A DNA stretch of 64,000 bases from Microbacterium sp. LWH11-1.2 (lineage in GTDB: Bacteria > Actinomycetota > Actinomycetes > Actinomycetales > Microbacteriaceae): assembly GCF_038397745.1 (NCBI RefSeq), contig NZ_CP151636.1, forward strand, positions 2,480,001-2,544,000. Direction: 5' to 3'. Below the pieces are notes generated by a model. That model saw only the letters and a list, made by a program, of their open reading frames with translations, was not told the DNA's origin and made no database searches. A program made the position numbers and the translations under genes. Each line of letters starts with the position of its first letter. Position 1 is the first letter of the stretch. Positions 7,819-16,177 of this stretch are shown in pieces.

Positions 7819-8934
7819 ATGACCTCGCCCATCCAGGACTTCTACGCGGTGATCCCCGCCGGCGGCATCGGCAGCAGGCTGTGGCCGCTCTCGCGCGCCG
7901 ACGCCCCCAAGTTCCTCCACGACCTCACCGGGTCCGGGCACTCTCTGCTGCGCGACACCTGGGATCGGCTGGTCCCTCTCACAGGCCCTGACCGCATCGC
8001 GGTCGTCACCGGCCGCGCGCATCGTGCCGCAGTCGAGGCGGAGCTGCCCGGCATCGCCGATCTCAACGTCTTCCTGGAGTCGGAGCCGCGCGAATCCGCC
8101 GCCGCGATCGGGCTGGCCGCAGCGATCCTGCACCGCCGCGACCCCGATGTGATCATCGGCTCGTTCAGCGCCGACCACGTGATCCGCGGCACCCGCGTGT
8201 TCGAGTTCGCCGTCCGCGACGCCGTCGAGGTCGCCCGCGAGGGGTACATCTGCACGATCGGCATCGCGCCCACCGAGCCGGCGATCGGATTCGGCTATAT
8301 CAAGAAGGGGCCGGAGCTCGTCGTCGAGCGCGCCCGCGAGGCGGCTCTCGTCGAGAGCTTCGTCGAGAAGCCGGACCTGGAGACCGCGAAGGCCTATCTC
8401 GCCGATCGCGGCTATCTCTGGAACGCCGGCATGTTCATCGCCAAGGCCAGCGTGCTGCTGGAGGAGCTCGCAGCCAACGAGCCCGAGCTGCACGCCGGAC
8501 TGCTCGAGCTCGCCGAGGCCTGGGACGACCGCGACCGGCGCGGACCCGCCGTCGACCGGATCTGGCCGCGCCTGAAGAAGATCGCGATCGACTACGCGGT
8601 CGCGGAGCCTGCCGCCCGCCGCGGGCGCCTGGCGGTCGTGCCGGGACACTTCGACTGGGACGACGTCGGCGACTTCGCCTCCCTCACCAAGCTCATCACG
8701 AATGGCCGGAAGAACGATCTGGCCGTCCTCGGGCCGAACGCCCGGGTGCTCTCGGACGCCGCGAGCGGCATCCTCGTCAGCCAGACGTCCCGGGTGATCA
8801 GCCTGGTCGGCGTCCAGGACATCGTCGTCGTCGACACCCCCGATGCCCTGCTGGTCACGACCGTCCAGCACGCGCAGCGGGTGAAGGGCGTCGTGGAGTC
8901 GCTCAAGCTGAACGGGCAGGGCGACGTGCTCTGA
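7819..8934 (+). CDS. manC: Mannose-1-phosphate guanylyltransferase (GDP-mannose pyrophosphorylase)
   Basis: A 371-residue cytoplasmic enzyme that makes GDP-mannose from GTP and mannose-1-phosphate for glycan and glycolipid synthesis. The nucleotidyltransferase signature PAGGIGSRLWPLSR with a following PKF occupies residues 10-30. FVEKP near residue 180 and the DWDDVGD block near residue 275 are also typical. It lacks the C-terminal phosphomannose isomerase domain of long type II enzymes, so it is monofunctional. Neighbours do not encode other GDP-mannose genes; the phosphosugar mutase at 31-33 kb could in principle supply the substrate. Confidence 0.92.
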   Translation: MTSPIQDFYAVIPAGGIGSRLWPLSRADAPKFLHDLTGSGHSLLRDTWDRLVPLTGPDRIAVVTGRAHRAAVEAELPGIADLNVFLESEPRESAAAIGLAAAILHRRDPDVIIGSFSADHVIRGTRVFEFAVRDAVEVAREGYICTIGIAPTEPAIGFGYIKKGPELVVERAREAALVESFVEKPDLETAKAYLADRGYLWNAGMFIAKASVLLEELAANEPELHAGLLELAEAWDDRDRRGPAVDRIWPRLKKIAIDYAVAEPAARRGRLAVVPGHFDWDDVGDFASLTKLITNGRKNDLAVLGPNARVLSDAASGILVSQTSRVISLVGVQDIVVVDTPDALLVTTVQHAQRVKGVVESLKLNGQGDVL

Positions 8935-8956
8935 TGAGCGCCGCCGGATGCTCATC
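8933..8956 (+). terminator. Possible weak terminator after manC
   Basis: GATGAGC (8933-8939) pairs with GCTCATC (8950-8956) around a 10-nt GC-rich loop, overlapping the manC stop. There is no T tract. It is the only hairpin between manC and the nucleoside transport operon that looks terminator-like. Confidence 0.35.
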
Positions 8957-8980
8957 GGCTGGGTTGGTTTCAGCTTTGTA

Positions 8981-9021
8981 ACCTTTCGCCAGCACGTGCG
9001 GGGCGAGTGTGCACAAAAGGT
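8981..9021. promoter_or_regulatory. Nested dyad upstream of the nucleoside-binding lipoprotein gene
   Basis: ACCTTT (8981-8986) mirrors AAAGGT (9016-9021), and inside it GCAC (8992-8995) mirrors GTGC (9009-9012), with almost the same centre. It lies 62-102 bp before the TTG start, where an operator or promoter-proximal leader structure would be expected. The 14-bp core GTGCGGGGCGAGTG (8996-9009) recurs in the hairpin after this gene. No regulator is encoded nearby. Confidence 0.35.
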
Positions 9022-9082
9022 GAAACAGTAGGTAACTTTGATCGATCCGCGATGGCCGCGGTTTCGTTGAGGGAGGCATCAG

Positions 9083-10192
9083 TTGACCATCTCCACCACC
9101 AAGAAGCTGCTCGGCGCGACAGTCGCCGCGGGCGTCATCTTCGCACTCGCCGGTTGCGGCCAGGCCCCGACCGACGAGGCCGGCTCGGAGGGCCCTGCGG
9201 ACTCCGACTTCCTCCCCTGCCTCGTCTCCGACGCGGGCGGGTGGAACGACAAGTCGTTCAACCAGTCGGCGAAGGAAGGCATGGACGCCGCTGCGGAGGA
9301 GCTCGACGTCAAGCCGCTCGAGTTCGAGTCCGCGAACGACAACGACTACGCGCCGAACCTCGAGACCGCGGTCTCGGAAGGCTGCTCGCTGATCGTCGCC
9401 GTCGGCTTCAAGCTGGCCGCCGCGACGGTCGAGTCGGCGCTCGCGAACCCCGAGATCGACTACGCGATCATCGATGACTACGCCGACACCGACTTCGACG
9501 GCACCACCGATGCTCCGAACATCAAGCCGCTCGTCTTCGACACGGCTCAGGCCGCCTACCTCGGCGGCTACGCCGCGGCCGGTTGGTCCGCACAGAGCGG
9601 CGTGAACAAGGTCGGCACCTTCGGCGGAATGCAGATCCCGTCCGTCGCCGTGTTCATGGACGGCTTCTCGCTCGGCGTCGACAAGTACAACGAGGACAAG
9701 TCGGCCGCCGTCCAGGTGTTCGGCTGGGACGTCGCCACGCAGGAAGGCTCCTTCACGGGCGGCTTCGACGCGAACGACACCGCCAAGCAGACCGCTCAGG
9801 GCGTGCTCGACCAGGGCGTCGACGTCATTCTTCCCGTCGGTGGCCCGGTCTACCAGAGCGCTGCGGCGGCGATCGCCGACAGCGGCAAGGACACGCTCAT
9901 GATCGGTGTCGACAGCGACCTCGCGGTTGCCGACCCGAGCGTCGCGGGCGTCACGATGTTCTCGATCATGAAGGCGATCAACGTCGCCGTGAAGGACGCG
10001 ACCATCGCAGCAGCCGCGGGCGATTTCGACCCGGCTCCGTACGTCGGAACGCTCGAGAACGAGGGCGTCAAGCTCTCCGGCTTCGGCGACTTCGAGGCCG
10101 AGCTCCCGGACGGGCTCCTCGACGAGATCGCGGCGCTCCAGGAGCAGATCATCGCCGGTGACATCACGGTGGAGTCGAAGAACTCCCCGTAA
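9083..10192 (+). CDS. BMP-family nucleoside-binding lipoprotein of an ABC importer
   Basis: A 369-residue basic-membrane-protein (BMP/PnrA) family substrate-binding lipoprotein. A lipobox LAGC puts the lipidated cysteine at C25, followed by an acidic linker. The mature domain contains the family hallmark GGWNDKSFNQ near residue 55. These proteins bind nucleosides such as inosine, guanosine or cytidine outside the cell. Downstream ATPase, two permeases and nucleoside catabolic enzymes agree with a nucleoside substrate. The start is TTG, supported by GGGAGG 6 nt upstream; no ATG or GTG fits. It is separated from the ATPase gene by a 16-bp stem-loop, which probably keeps the binding protein more abundant than the transporter. 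Confidence 0.9.
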   Translation: MTISTTKKLLGATVAAGVIFALAGCGQAPTDEAGSEGPADSDFLPCLVSDAGGWNDKSFNQSAKEGMDAAAEELDVKPLEFESANDNDYAPNLETAVSEGCSLIVAVGFKLAAATVESALANPEIDYAIIDDYADTDFDGTTDAPNIKPLVFDTAQAAYLGGYAAAGWSAQSGVNKVGTFGGMQIPSVAVFMDGFSLGVDKYNEDKSAAVQVFGWDVATQEGSFTGGFDANDTAKQTAQGVLDQGVDVILPVGGPVYQSAAAAIADSGKDTLMIGVDSDLAVADPSVAGVTMFSIMKAINVAVKDATIAAAAGDFDPAPYVGTLENEGVKLSGFGDFEAELPDGLLDEIAALQEQIIAGDITVESKNSP

Positions 10193-10207
10193 GTCGCAGC
10201 CGGTCCA

Positions 10208-10250
10208 AGTGCGGGGCGAGTGGTGTGCAGGATGCCACTCGCCCCGCACT
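10208..10250 (+). terminator. Perfect 16-bp stem-loop between the binding protein and ATPase genes
   Basis: AGTGCGGGGCGAGTGG at 10208-10223 pairs perfectly with 10235-10250 around an 11-nt loop. It lies 15 bp after the lipoprotein stop and 50 bp before the next start. With no T tract it is more likely a partial terminator or an mRNA-stabilising 3' structure within the operon than a full stop. Confidence 0.7.
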
Positions 10251-10300
10251 GTGATCGGACGAAGATCCTTCTGGACGACTCTTCTGGATAAGGTGCAGAT

Positions 10301-11815
10301 ATGAAGCTCGAACTTCGCGGCATCACCAAGCGATTCGGTACTCTCGTCGCCAACGACCACATCGATCTGGTGGTCGAACCGGGGCAGATCCACGCGCTGC
10401 TCGGTGAGAACGGCGCAGGCAAGTCCACGCTGATGAACGTCCTCTACGGCCTCTATCAGGCCGACGAGGGCGAGATCCTCCTCGACGATGTCGTGCAGCG
10501 CTTCCGCGGCCCCGGTGACGCGATGGCGGCGGGGATCGGCATGGTGCACCAGCACTTCATGCTCGTCCCGGTCTTCACGGTCGCCGAGAACGTGATGCTC
10601 GGCCACGAGCAGACCAAGGCCCTCGGCACGCTCGACATCGCGAAGGCGCGAGAGCACGTGCGATCCGTGGCAGCGCGGTTCGGCTTCGACATCGACCCCG
10701 ACGCGCTCGTCGGCGACCTCCCGGTGGGCGTCCAGCAGCGCGTCGAGATCATCAAGGCGCTCTCCCGCGATGCCAAGGTGCTCGTCTTCGACGAGCCGAC
10801 GGCCGTGCTCACCCCGCAGGAGACGGACGAGCTCATGGGCATCATGCGCCAGCTCCGCGACGAGGGCACGGCGATCGTCTTCATCACCCACAAGCTGCGC
10901 GAGGTGCGCGAAGTCGCCGACAAGATCACGATCGTCCGTCTCGGACGCGTCGTCGGCGAGGCATCGCCTTCGGCGACGAACGCCGAGCTCGCTTCGCTCA
11001 TGGTCGGACGCGCCGTCGAGCTCACGGTGCACAAGGACGCGCCCCGTGTCGGCGACGGCGGGCTGGAGATCTCCGGGCTGCGGGTGCTCACACCCGGCGG
11101 TGCGATCGTCGTCGACGGCATCGACTTCGCGGTGCGCCCCGGTGAGGTCCTCGCGATCGCCGGCGTGCAGGGGAACGGCCAGACGGAGCTGGTGGAGGCC
11201 ATCGTCGGCCTCGCCGCGCGCGTGGAGGGGAGCATCACGCTCGACGGGACCGAACTCGTCGGCAAGAGCGTGCGCGCGATCCTCGATGCCGGCGTGGGCT
11301 TCGTCCCCGAGGACCGGACCGAAGACGGATTGGTCGCCGGTTTCTCCGTCGCGGAGAACCTCATCCTCGACCGCACCGACGACCGCACCTTCAGCCGCGG
11401 GGGAACCATCCTGCGGGGTGTGCTCGACGCCTTCGCCAAGGAGCGCATTCGCGAGTACGACATCCGCACGCAGGGGCCGGACACTCCGGCGGGCACGCTC
11501 TCCGGCGGCAACCAGCAGAAGGTCGTCATCGCGCGCGAGATGAGCCGTGAGCTGCGGCTGCTGGTCGCCGCCCAGCCGACCCGCGGCGTCGACGTCGGCT
11601 CGATCGAGTTCATCCACAAGCGGATCATCGAGACGCGCGACTCGGGCGTCCCGGTGATCGTCGTCTCCACCGAGCTCGACGAGGTCGCCGCCCTCGCCGA
11701 CCGGATCGCGGTCATGTACCGCGGAGCGATCGTCGGCATCGTGCCGGGCGACACGCCCAGAGAGACACTCGGACTCATGATGGCCGGAGCGGCCGAAGGA
11801 GAGGTGGCGGCGTGA
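10301..11815 (+). CDS. Nucleoside ABC transporter ATPase with two nucleotide-binding domains
   Basis: A 504-residue fused ATPase of the sugar/nucleoside (RbsA/NupO-like) type that drives import through the two following permeases. Domain 1 (about residues 1-240) has Walker A GENGAGKST, the LPVGVQQRVEI signature and Walker B VLVFDEPT. Domain 2 (about 250-500) has a degenerate Walker A (GVQGNGQTELV) but a complete LSGGNQQK signature. Its Walker B region, LLVAAQPTRGVD, lacks the catalytic Glu, so only one site is probably fully hydrolytic, as is usual in this subfamily. The stop overlaps the GTG start of the next gene by 4 bp. Confidence 0.92.
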   Translation: MKLELRGITKRFGTLVANDHIDLVVEPGQIHALLGENGAGKSTLMNVLYGLYQADEGEILLDDVVQRFRGPGDAMAAGIGMVHQHFMLVPVFTVAENVMLGHEQTKALGTLDIAKAREHVRSVAARFGFDIDPDALVGDLPVGVQQRVEIIKALSRDAKVLVFDEPTAVLTPQETDELMGIMRQLRDEGTAIVFITHKLREVREVADKITIVRLGRVVGEASPSATNAELASLMVGRAVELTVHKDAPRVGDGGLEISGLRVLTPGGAIVVDGIDFAVRPGEVLAIAGVQGNGQTELVEAIVGLAARVEGSITLDGTELVGKSVRAILDAGVGFVPEDRTEDGLVAGFSVAENLILDRTDDRTFSRGGTILRGVLDAFAKERIREYDIRTQGPDTPAGTLSGGNQQKVVIAREMSRELRLLVAAQPTRGVDVGSIEFIHKRIIETRDSGVPVIVVSTELDEVAALADRIAVMYRGAIVGIVPGDTPRETLGLMMAGAAEGEVAA

Positions 11816-13131
11816 GCGGATCGACGCCCGGCGCGGGAGACGTGACCAAGGGCATCCCCCCGGAGCAGCTCGGCACGCCGACCGGCACGGTGCCCCGCGA
11901 CTCCGCCGACGTGCCGCCGCCGCCCCGCGGCAACATCATCCTCAAGGAGATGCTGCGCGGCAGCGCCGTCACGACGATCCTCGCGATCGTCCTGGCGCTC
12001 ATCGTCGGCGGCATCCTGATCGCCTCCACCAACGAAGACGTGCAGGAGGCGTCCGGCTACTTCTTCGCGAAGCCCGGCGACACGTTCGCCGCCGCCTGGA
12101 ACGCGGTCTACAACGGGTACGAGGCGCTGTTCCGCGGTGCCATCTTCAACGCCCGTGGCGCCGATTTCGCGGCGCAGATCCGTCCGCTCACCAACACCCT
12201 CGGTTTCGCCGCGCCCCTGATCGCTGCCGGCCTCGGCGTCGCACTCGCGTTCCGGGTGGGACTGTTCAACATCGGTGCACGCGGCCAGATGCTCATCGGT
12301 GTCGCGGTCGCCGCCCTGCTGACCTTCTCGCTCGACCTGCCGCTCTGGCTGCACATCCCCGTGACGCTGATCGCCGGTATCGCGGGCGGCGCGCTCTGGG
12401 GTGCCATCGCCGGCCTCATCAAGGCGCGCACCGGTGCCCACGAGGTGATCCTCACGATCATGCTCAACTACATCGCGTACTACCTGCTGCTCTGGATGAT
12501 CCGTACACCGGGCCTGCTGCAGAAGCCGGGGACGAACCAGGCACTGGGTTCGGCCACGCCGGAGAGCGCGCAGTTCCCGACGCTGCTCGGGCCGCAGTTC
12601 CCCCTGCTCGATCTCGGATTCGTGATCGTGGTCGTGGCCACGCTGTTCGTCTGGTGGCTCATCGAGCGGTCGTCGCTCGGCATGCGGATGCGCGCCGTCG
12701 GCGAGAACCCGCACGCGGCGCGCGCCGCGGGCATCAGCGTGCAGCGGGTCTACGTCTACGCGATGCTGTTCGCCGGAGGCCTCGCGGGTCTCGCGGGCAT
12801 GAACCAGATCCAGGGAGCCGTCACGACCGGCGTCACCGAGACGATCGACGCCGGCATCGGATTCGATGCGATCACCGTCGCGCTCCTCGGACGCAGCCGC
12901 GCCTGGGGCACCTTCGCCGCCGGCATCCTGTTCGGCGCTCTCAAGGCGGGGTCGTTCTCGATGCAGGCCCAGGACATCCCGGTCGACATCGTCCTGGTCG
13001 TGCAGTCCCTGGTCGTGCTCTTCATCGCCGCACCGCCGCTGCTGCGCGCGGTGTTCTTCCTGCCCAAGACCGACATCGAGAAGGCGGCCAGGCTCCGAGC
13101 CAAGGCCGCGAAGAAGGCGGTGGCGGCATGA
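11812..13131 (+). CDS. Nucleoside ABC transporter permease 1
   Basis: A 439-residue membrane protein of the BPD_transp_2 (branched amino acid/ribose-type) permease family. A Pro-rich cytoplasmic N-terminus of about 45 residues precedes one helix, an extracytoplasmic segment (about residues 75-120) and then eight to nine helices. The cytoplasmic coupling region contains MRAVGENPHAARAAGI, where the ATPase docks. The C-terminus is Lys/Ala-rich. The GTG start overlaps the ATPase stop (GTGA) and is preceded by GGAGAGGTGG. The gene ends in a 4-bp overlap with permease 2. Together they form the heterodimeric channel. Confidence 0.9.
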   Translation: MSGSTPGAGDVTKGIPPEQLGTPTGTVPRDSADVPPPPRGNIILKEMLRGSAVTTILAIVLALIVGGILIASTNEDVQEASGYFFAKPGDTFAAAWNAVYNGYEALFRGAIFNARGADFAAQIRPLTNTLGFAAPLIAAGLGVALAFRVGLFNIGARGQMLIGVAVAALLTFSLDLPLWLHIPVTLIAGIAGGALWGAIAGLIKARTGAHEVILTIMLNYIAYYLLLWMIRTPGLLQKPGTNQALGSATPESAQFPTLLGPQFPLLDLGFVIVVVATLFVWWLIERSSLGMRMRAVGENPHAARAAGISVQRVYVYAMLFAGGLAGLAGMNQIQGAVTTGVTETIDAGIGFDAITVALLGRSRAWGTFAAGILFGALKAGSFSMQAQDIPVDIVLVVQSLVVLFIAAPPLLRAVFFLPKTDIEKAARLRAKAAKKAVAA

Positions 13132-14414
13132 TGTCCCTCGTGCAGACCGAGGCAGCCGACGGCACGGTGCAGCTCGCGACCGTGAAGCAGCGGCACCTCA
13201 AGGCGCCGATCGTGCTGGCTGTCGCCGCTGCGCTCCTCGCGCTCCTGTTCGTGTTCGTGCCGCGCGACGGCACCAGCACCTTCCGCCTCTCCGACCAGTC
13301 GTCGGCGCTCGCGCTGCCCGACGTCGCCCTGCCGACGGCCTCGACCTTCTGGGTCGTGTTCGGCATCCTCGTCGTCCTGACGGTCGGAGCGTTCCTGCGT
13401 GCCTGGACGTATCGCAAGCCGTCGCTGTGGCTGGTCGTGGCCTTCAGCACGCTCGCCGTCTTCGCGTTCCTCGTCTGGGCATCCGCCGGGGGACTCGTCC
13501 CCGTCACGAGCCTGCTGTTCGGTGCCGTGTCGCTCTCGGTGCCGCTGGTGTTCGGTGCCCTGGGCGGTGTCATCGGCGAACGCGCCGGCGTCGTGAACGT
13601 CGCGATCGAAGGGCAGCTGCTGCTCGGCGCCTTCTCCGCCGCGCTGCTCTCCAGCATCACCGGCAACCCGTTCGTCGGACTGGTCGGAGCGATGATCGGC
13701 GGCGTCCTCGTGGCCAGCGTGCTCGCCGCGTTCGCGATCAAGTACCTCGTCGAGCAGGTCATCGTCGGTGTCGTGCTCAATGTGCTCGTCACCGGTCTCA
13801 CCGGCTTCCTCTACGGCGCACTTCTCGCACCGAACGAGGCGACGCTGAACACCCCGGTGCGCTTCCCGCGCATCGAGATCCCCGTGCTGAGCGACATCCC
13901 GATCATCGGCCCGGTGCTCTTCAATCAGACGTTCATCGGCTACCTGATGTTCCTCACCGTCGCCGTGGTGGCCTGGGGCCTGTACCGGACCCGGTGGGGT
14001 CTGCGTCTCCGCGCCGTGGGCGAGCACCCGCAGGCCGCCGACACCGTGGGCATCAAGGTCAACCCGACCCGGTTCTGGAACGTGCTCCTGGCCGGCGCAA
14101 TCGCCGGCATGGGCGGTGCGTACTTCACGCTCGTCTCGGTGCCGCAGTTCGGCAAGGACATGACGGCGGGCCTCGGCTTCATCGCCCTCGCCGCCGTGAT
14201 CTTCGGCCGGTGGGACCCGATCCGTGCGACGCTCGCCGCGCTGCTCTTCGGCTTCGCGACGAACCTGCAGAACCTGCTCTCGATCCTGAAGACGCCGATC
14301 CCCGGCGAGTTCATGCTGATGCTGCCGTATCTGGTGACGCTGCTGGCGGTCGCCGGATTCGCCGGACAGATCAAGGCGCCCGCGGCAGACGGCAAGCCGT
14401 ACATCAAGTCCTAG
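13128..14414 (+). CDS. Nucleoside ABC transporter permease 2
   Basis: A 428-residue partner permease of the same family. It has an N-terminal helix at about residues 24-40, two further helices before residue 130, and the conserved core beginning GGVIGERAGVVNVAIEG near residue 150. The coupling motif is LRAVGEHPQAADTVGI. Two adjacent ATG codons occur at 13128 and 13131; the first overlaps the stop of permease 1 and is chosen. The frame is open far upstream inside permease 1, which is only a shadow. It is followed after 27 bp by cytidine deaminase. Confidence 0.9.
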   Translation: MMSLVQTEAADGTVQLATVKQRHLKAPIVLAVAAALLALLFVFVPRDGTSTFRLSDQSSALALPDVALPTASTFWVVFGILVVLTVGAFLRAWTYRKPSLWLVVAFSTLAVFAFLVWASAGGLVPVTSLLFGAVSLSVPLVFGALGGVIGERAGVVNVAIEGQLLLGAFSAALLSSITGNPFVGLVGAMIGGVLVASVLAAFAIKYLVEQVIVGVVLNVLVTGLTGFLYGALLAPNEATLNTPVRFPRIEIPVLSDIPIIGPVLFNQTFIGYLMFLTVAVVAWGLYRTRWGLRLRAVGEHPQAADTVGIKVNPTRFWNVLLAGAIAGMGGAYFTLVSVPQFGKDMTAGLGFIALAAVIFGRWDPIRATLAALLFGFATNLQNLLSILKTPIPGEFMLMLPYLVTLLAVAGFAGQIKAPAADGKPYIKS

Positions 14415-14441
14415 CCGAGTCCGGAAGAAGGAAGCTCCACA

Positions 14442-14840
14442 ATGACTGACATCGACTGGGACGAGCTCCGTCAGGTCGCGACCGATGCCATGACGAAGGC
14501 CTACGCGCCGTACTCGCGGTATCGCGTCGGTGCCGCGGCGCTCGTCGGCGACGGACGGATCGTCGCCGGCTGCAACGTCGAGAACGCCTCCTACGGCGTG
14601 ACGCTGTGCGCCGAGTGCGCGCTCGTCGGCGACCTGCACATGTCCGGCGGCGGTCAGCTGGTCGCCTTCGTCTGCGTCAACAACGACGGGCAGACGATCA
14701 TGCCCTGCGGTCGCTGCCGCCAGCTGCTCTTCGAGCACGCCATGCCCGGGATGCTGCTGGAGACCGTCTCCGGCATCCGCACGATCGACGAGGTGCTGCC
14801 GGATGCGTTCGGCCCCCGAGACCTGGAGGACGCCCGATGA
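14442..14840 (+). CDS. cdd: Cytidine deaminase
   Basis: A 132-residue tetrameric-type zinc enzyme that deaminates cytidine and deoxycytidine to (deoxy)uridine. The catalytic Cys-Ala-Glu is in TLCAECA near residue 52, and the other zinc cysteines are in PCGRCRQ near residue 88. The substrate loop NVENASYG precedes the active site. It has AGAAGGAAG before the ATG. The stop overlaps the ATG of the next gene (ATGA), so the phosphorolysis step is translationally coupled to deamination. Confidence 0.95.
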   Translation: MTDIDWDELRQVATDAMTKAYAPYSRYRVGAAALVGDGRIVAGCNVENASYGVTLCAECALVGDLHMSGGGQLVAFVCVNNDGQTIMPCGRCRQLLFEHAMPGMLLETVSGIRTIDEVLPDAFGPRDLEDAR

Positions 14841-16129
14841 GCATCGAGCCTTTCGACGCGGTGGATGTCATCCGCGCCAAGCGAGACGGCGGCGCCGTGC
14901 CGGAGAAGGCGCTGCGGTGGATGGTCGACGCCTACACCCGCGGCTACGTCTCGGATGCGCAGATGGCGTCGTTCGCGATGGCGATCTTCCAGCGCGGCAT
15001 GGAGCGCGACGAGATCCGCGTCCTGACGGACGCGATGATCGCGTCGGGGGAGCGGATGAGCTTCGCCGCGCTCGGCAAGAAGACCGTCGACAAGCACTCC
15101 ACGGGTGGCGTCGGAGACAAGATCACGCTTCCCCTTGCTCCGCTGGTCGCCTCGTTCGGCGTGGCCGTGCCGCAACTCAGTGGACGTGGCCTCGGCCACA
15201 CGGGCGGCACGCTCGACAAGCTCGAATCCATCCCCGGCTGGCGCGCCGCGCTCAGCAATGAGGAGATGTTCGCGCAGATGCAGGGCGACGTCGGGGCCGT
15301 CATCTGCGCGGCGGGCTCAGGACTCGCTCCCGCCGACAAGAAGCTCTACGCACTGCGCGACGTGACCGGCACGGTCGAGGCGATCCCGCTGATCGCATCG
15401 AGCATCATGTCGAAGAAGATCGCGGAGGGCACGGATGCGCTCGTCCTCGACGTCAAGTTCGGCTCCGGCGCCTTCATGCAGGACATCGACCGCGCCCGTG
15501 AGCTCGCCCGCACGATGGTCGCGCTCGGCACCGACTCCGGTGTCGCGACGACCGCGCTGCTCACCGACATGAACGTCCCGCTGGGCTTCGCGATCGGCAA
15601 CGCCAACGAGGTCCGCGAATCCGTGGAGATCCTCGCCGGCGGCGGCCCCTCCGACGTGCGGGAGCTGACGATCGCGCTCGCGCAGGAGATGCTCGCCCTC
15701 GCGGGGAAGCCGGATGCCGACGTGGAGGCCGCCCTCGACGACGGCCGCGCGATGGACAGCTGGAAGGCGATGATCCGCGCCCAGGGCGGCGATCCGGATG
15801 CCGAGCTGCCGACCGCTCGCGAGACGCATGTCGTGACGGCTCCGACCGACGGCGTCGTCACCCGCATGGACGCGCTGCCGTTCGGCATCGCGGCCTGGCG
15901 ACTCGGCGCGGGCCGCGCCAGGGCCGAGGATCCCGTGGTCTTCGAGGCCGGCATCGATCTGCACGCCAAGCCGGGCGATCGTGTCGACGCCGGACAGCCG
16001 CTGTTCACGCTGTCCGCAGCCGATGCGGCGCGGTTCCCGCGTGCGCTCGAGGCGCTCGAGGGCTCGTGGGCGCTCGGGGACAAGGCTCCGGCCGCCGGTC
16101 CCATCGTGCGCGAGCGCATCACGGCCTGA
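14837..16129 (+). CDS. deoA: Thymidine / pyrimidine-nucleoside phosphorylase
   Basis: A 430-residue phosphorylase that splits thymidine or uridine with phosphate into base and (deoxy)ribose-1-phosphate. The phosphate-binding KHSTGGVGDK lies near residue 80 and the glycosyltransferase signature SGRGLGHTGGTLDKLES near residue 115. A C-terminal PYNP domain starts near residue 335 (TAPTDGVVTRMD). Broad specificity is possible, because deoA and pdp cannot be separated by eye. It directly follows cdd with a 4-bp overlap. Confidence 0.93.
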   Translation: MSIEPFDAVDVIRAKRDGGAVPEKALRWMVDAYTRGYVSDAQMASFAMAIFQRGMERDEIRVLTDAMIASGERMSFAALGKKTVDKHSTGGVGDKITLPLAPLVASFGVAVPQLSGRGLGHTGGTLDKLESIPGWRAALSNEEMFAQMQGDVGAVICAAGSGLAPADKKLYALRDVTGTVEAIPLIASSIMSKKIAEGTDALVLDVKFGSGAFMQDIDRARELARTMVALGTDSGVATTALLTDMNVPLGFAIGNANEVRESVEILAGGGPSDVRELTIALAQEMLALAGKPDADVEAALDDGRAMDSWKAMIRAQGGDPDAELPTARETHVVTAPTDGVVTRMDALPFGIAAWRLGAGRARAEDPVVFEAGIDLHAKPGDRVDAGQPLFTLSAADAARFPRALEALEGSWALGDKAPAAGPIVRERITA

Positions 16130-16177
16130 CGGGACCGCTAACCTGAACTGAGCATTTCCGCCACCGAGAGGATCACC

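Noticed and set aside
8903..11617. A very long open frame on the minus strand opposite the nucleoside importer genes
   Set aside because: It is a high-GC shadow. It has Asp/Arg/Val-rich, non-family sequence and no ribosome-binding site, and it lies over well-supported plus-strand genes with clear motifs.
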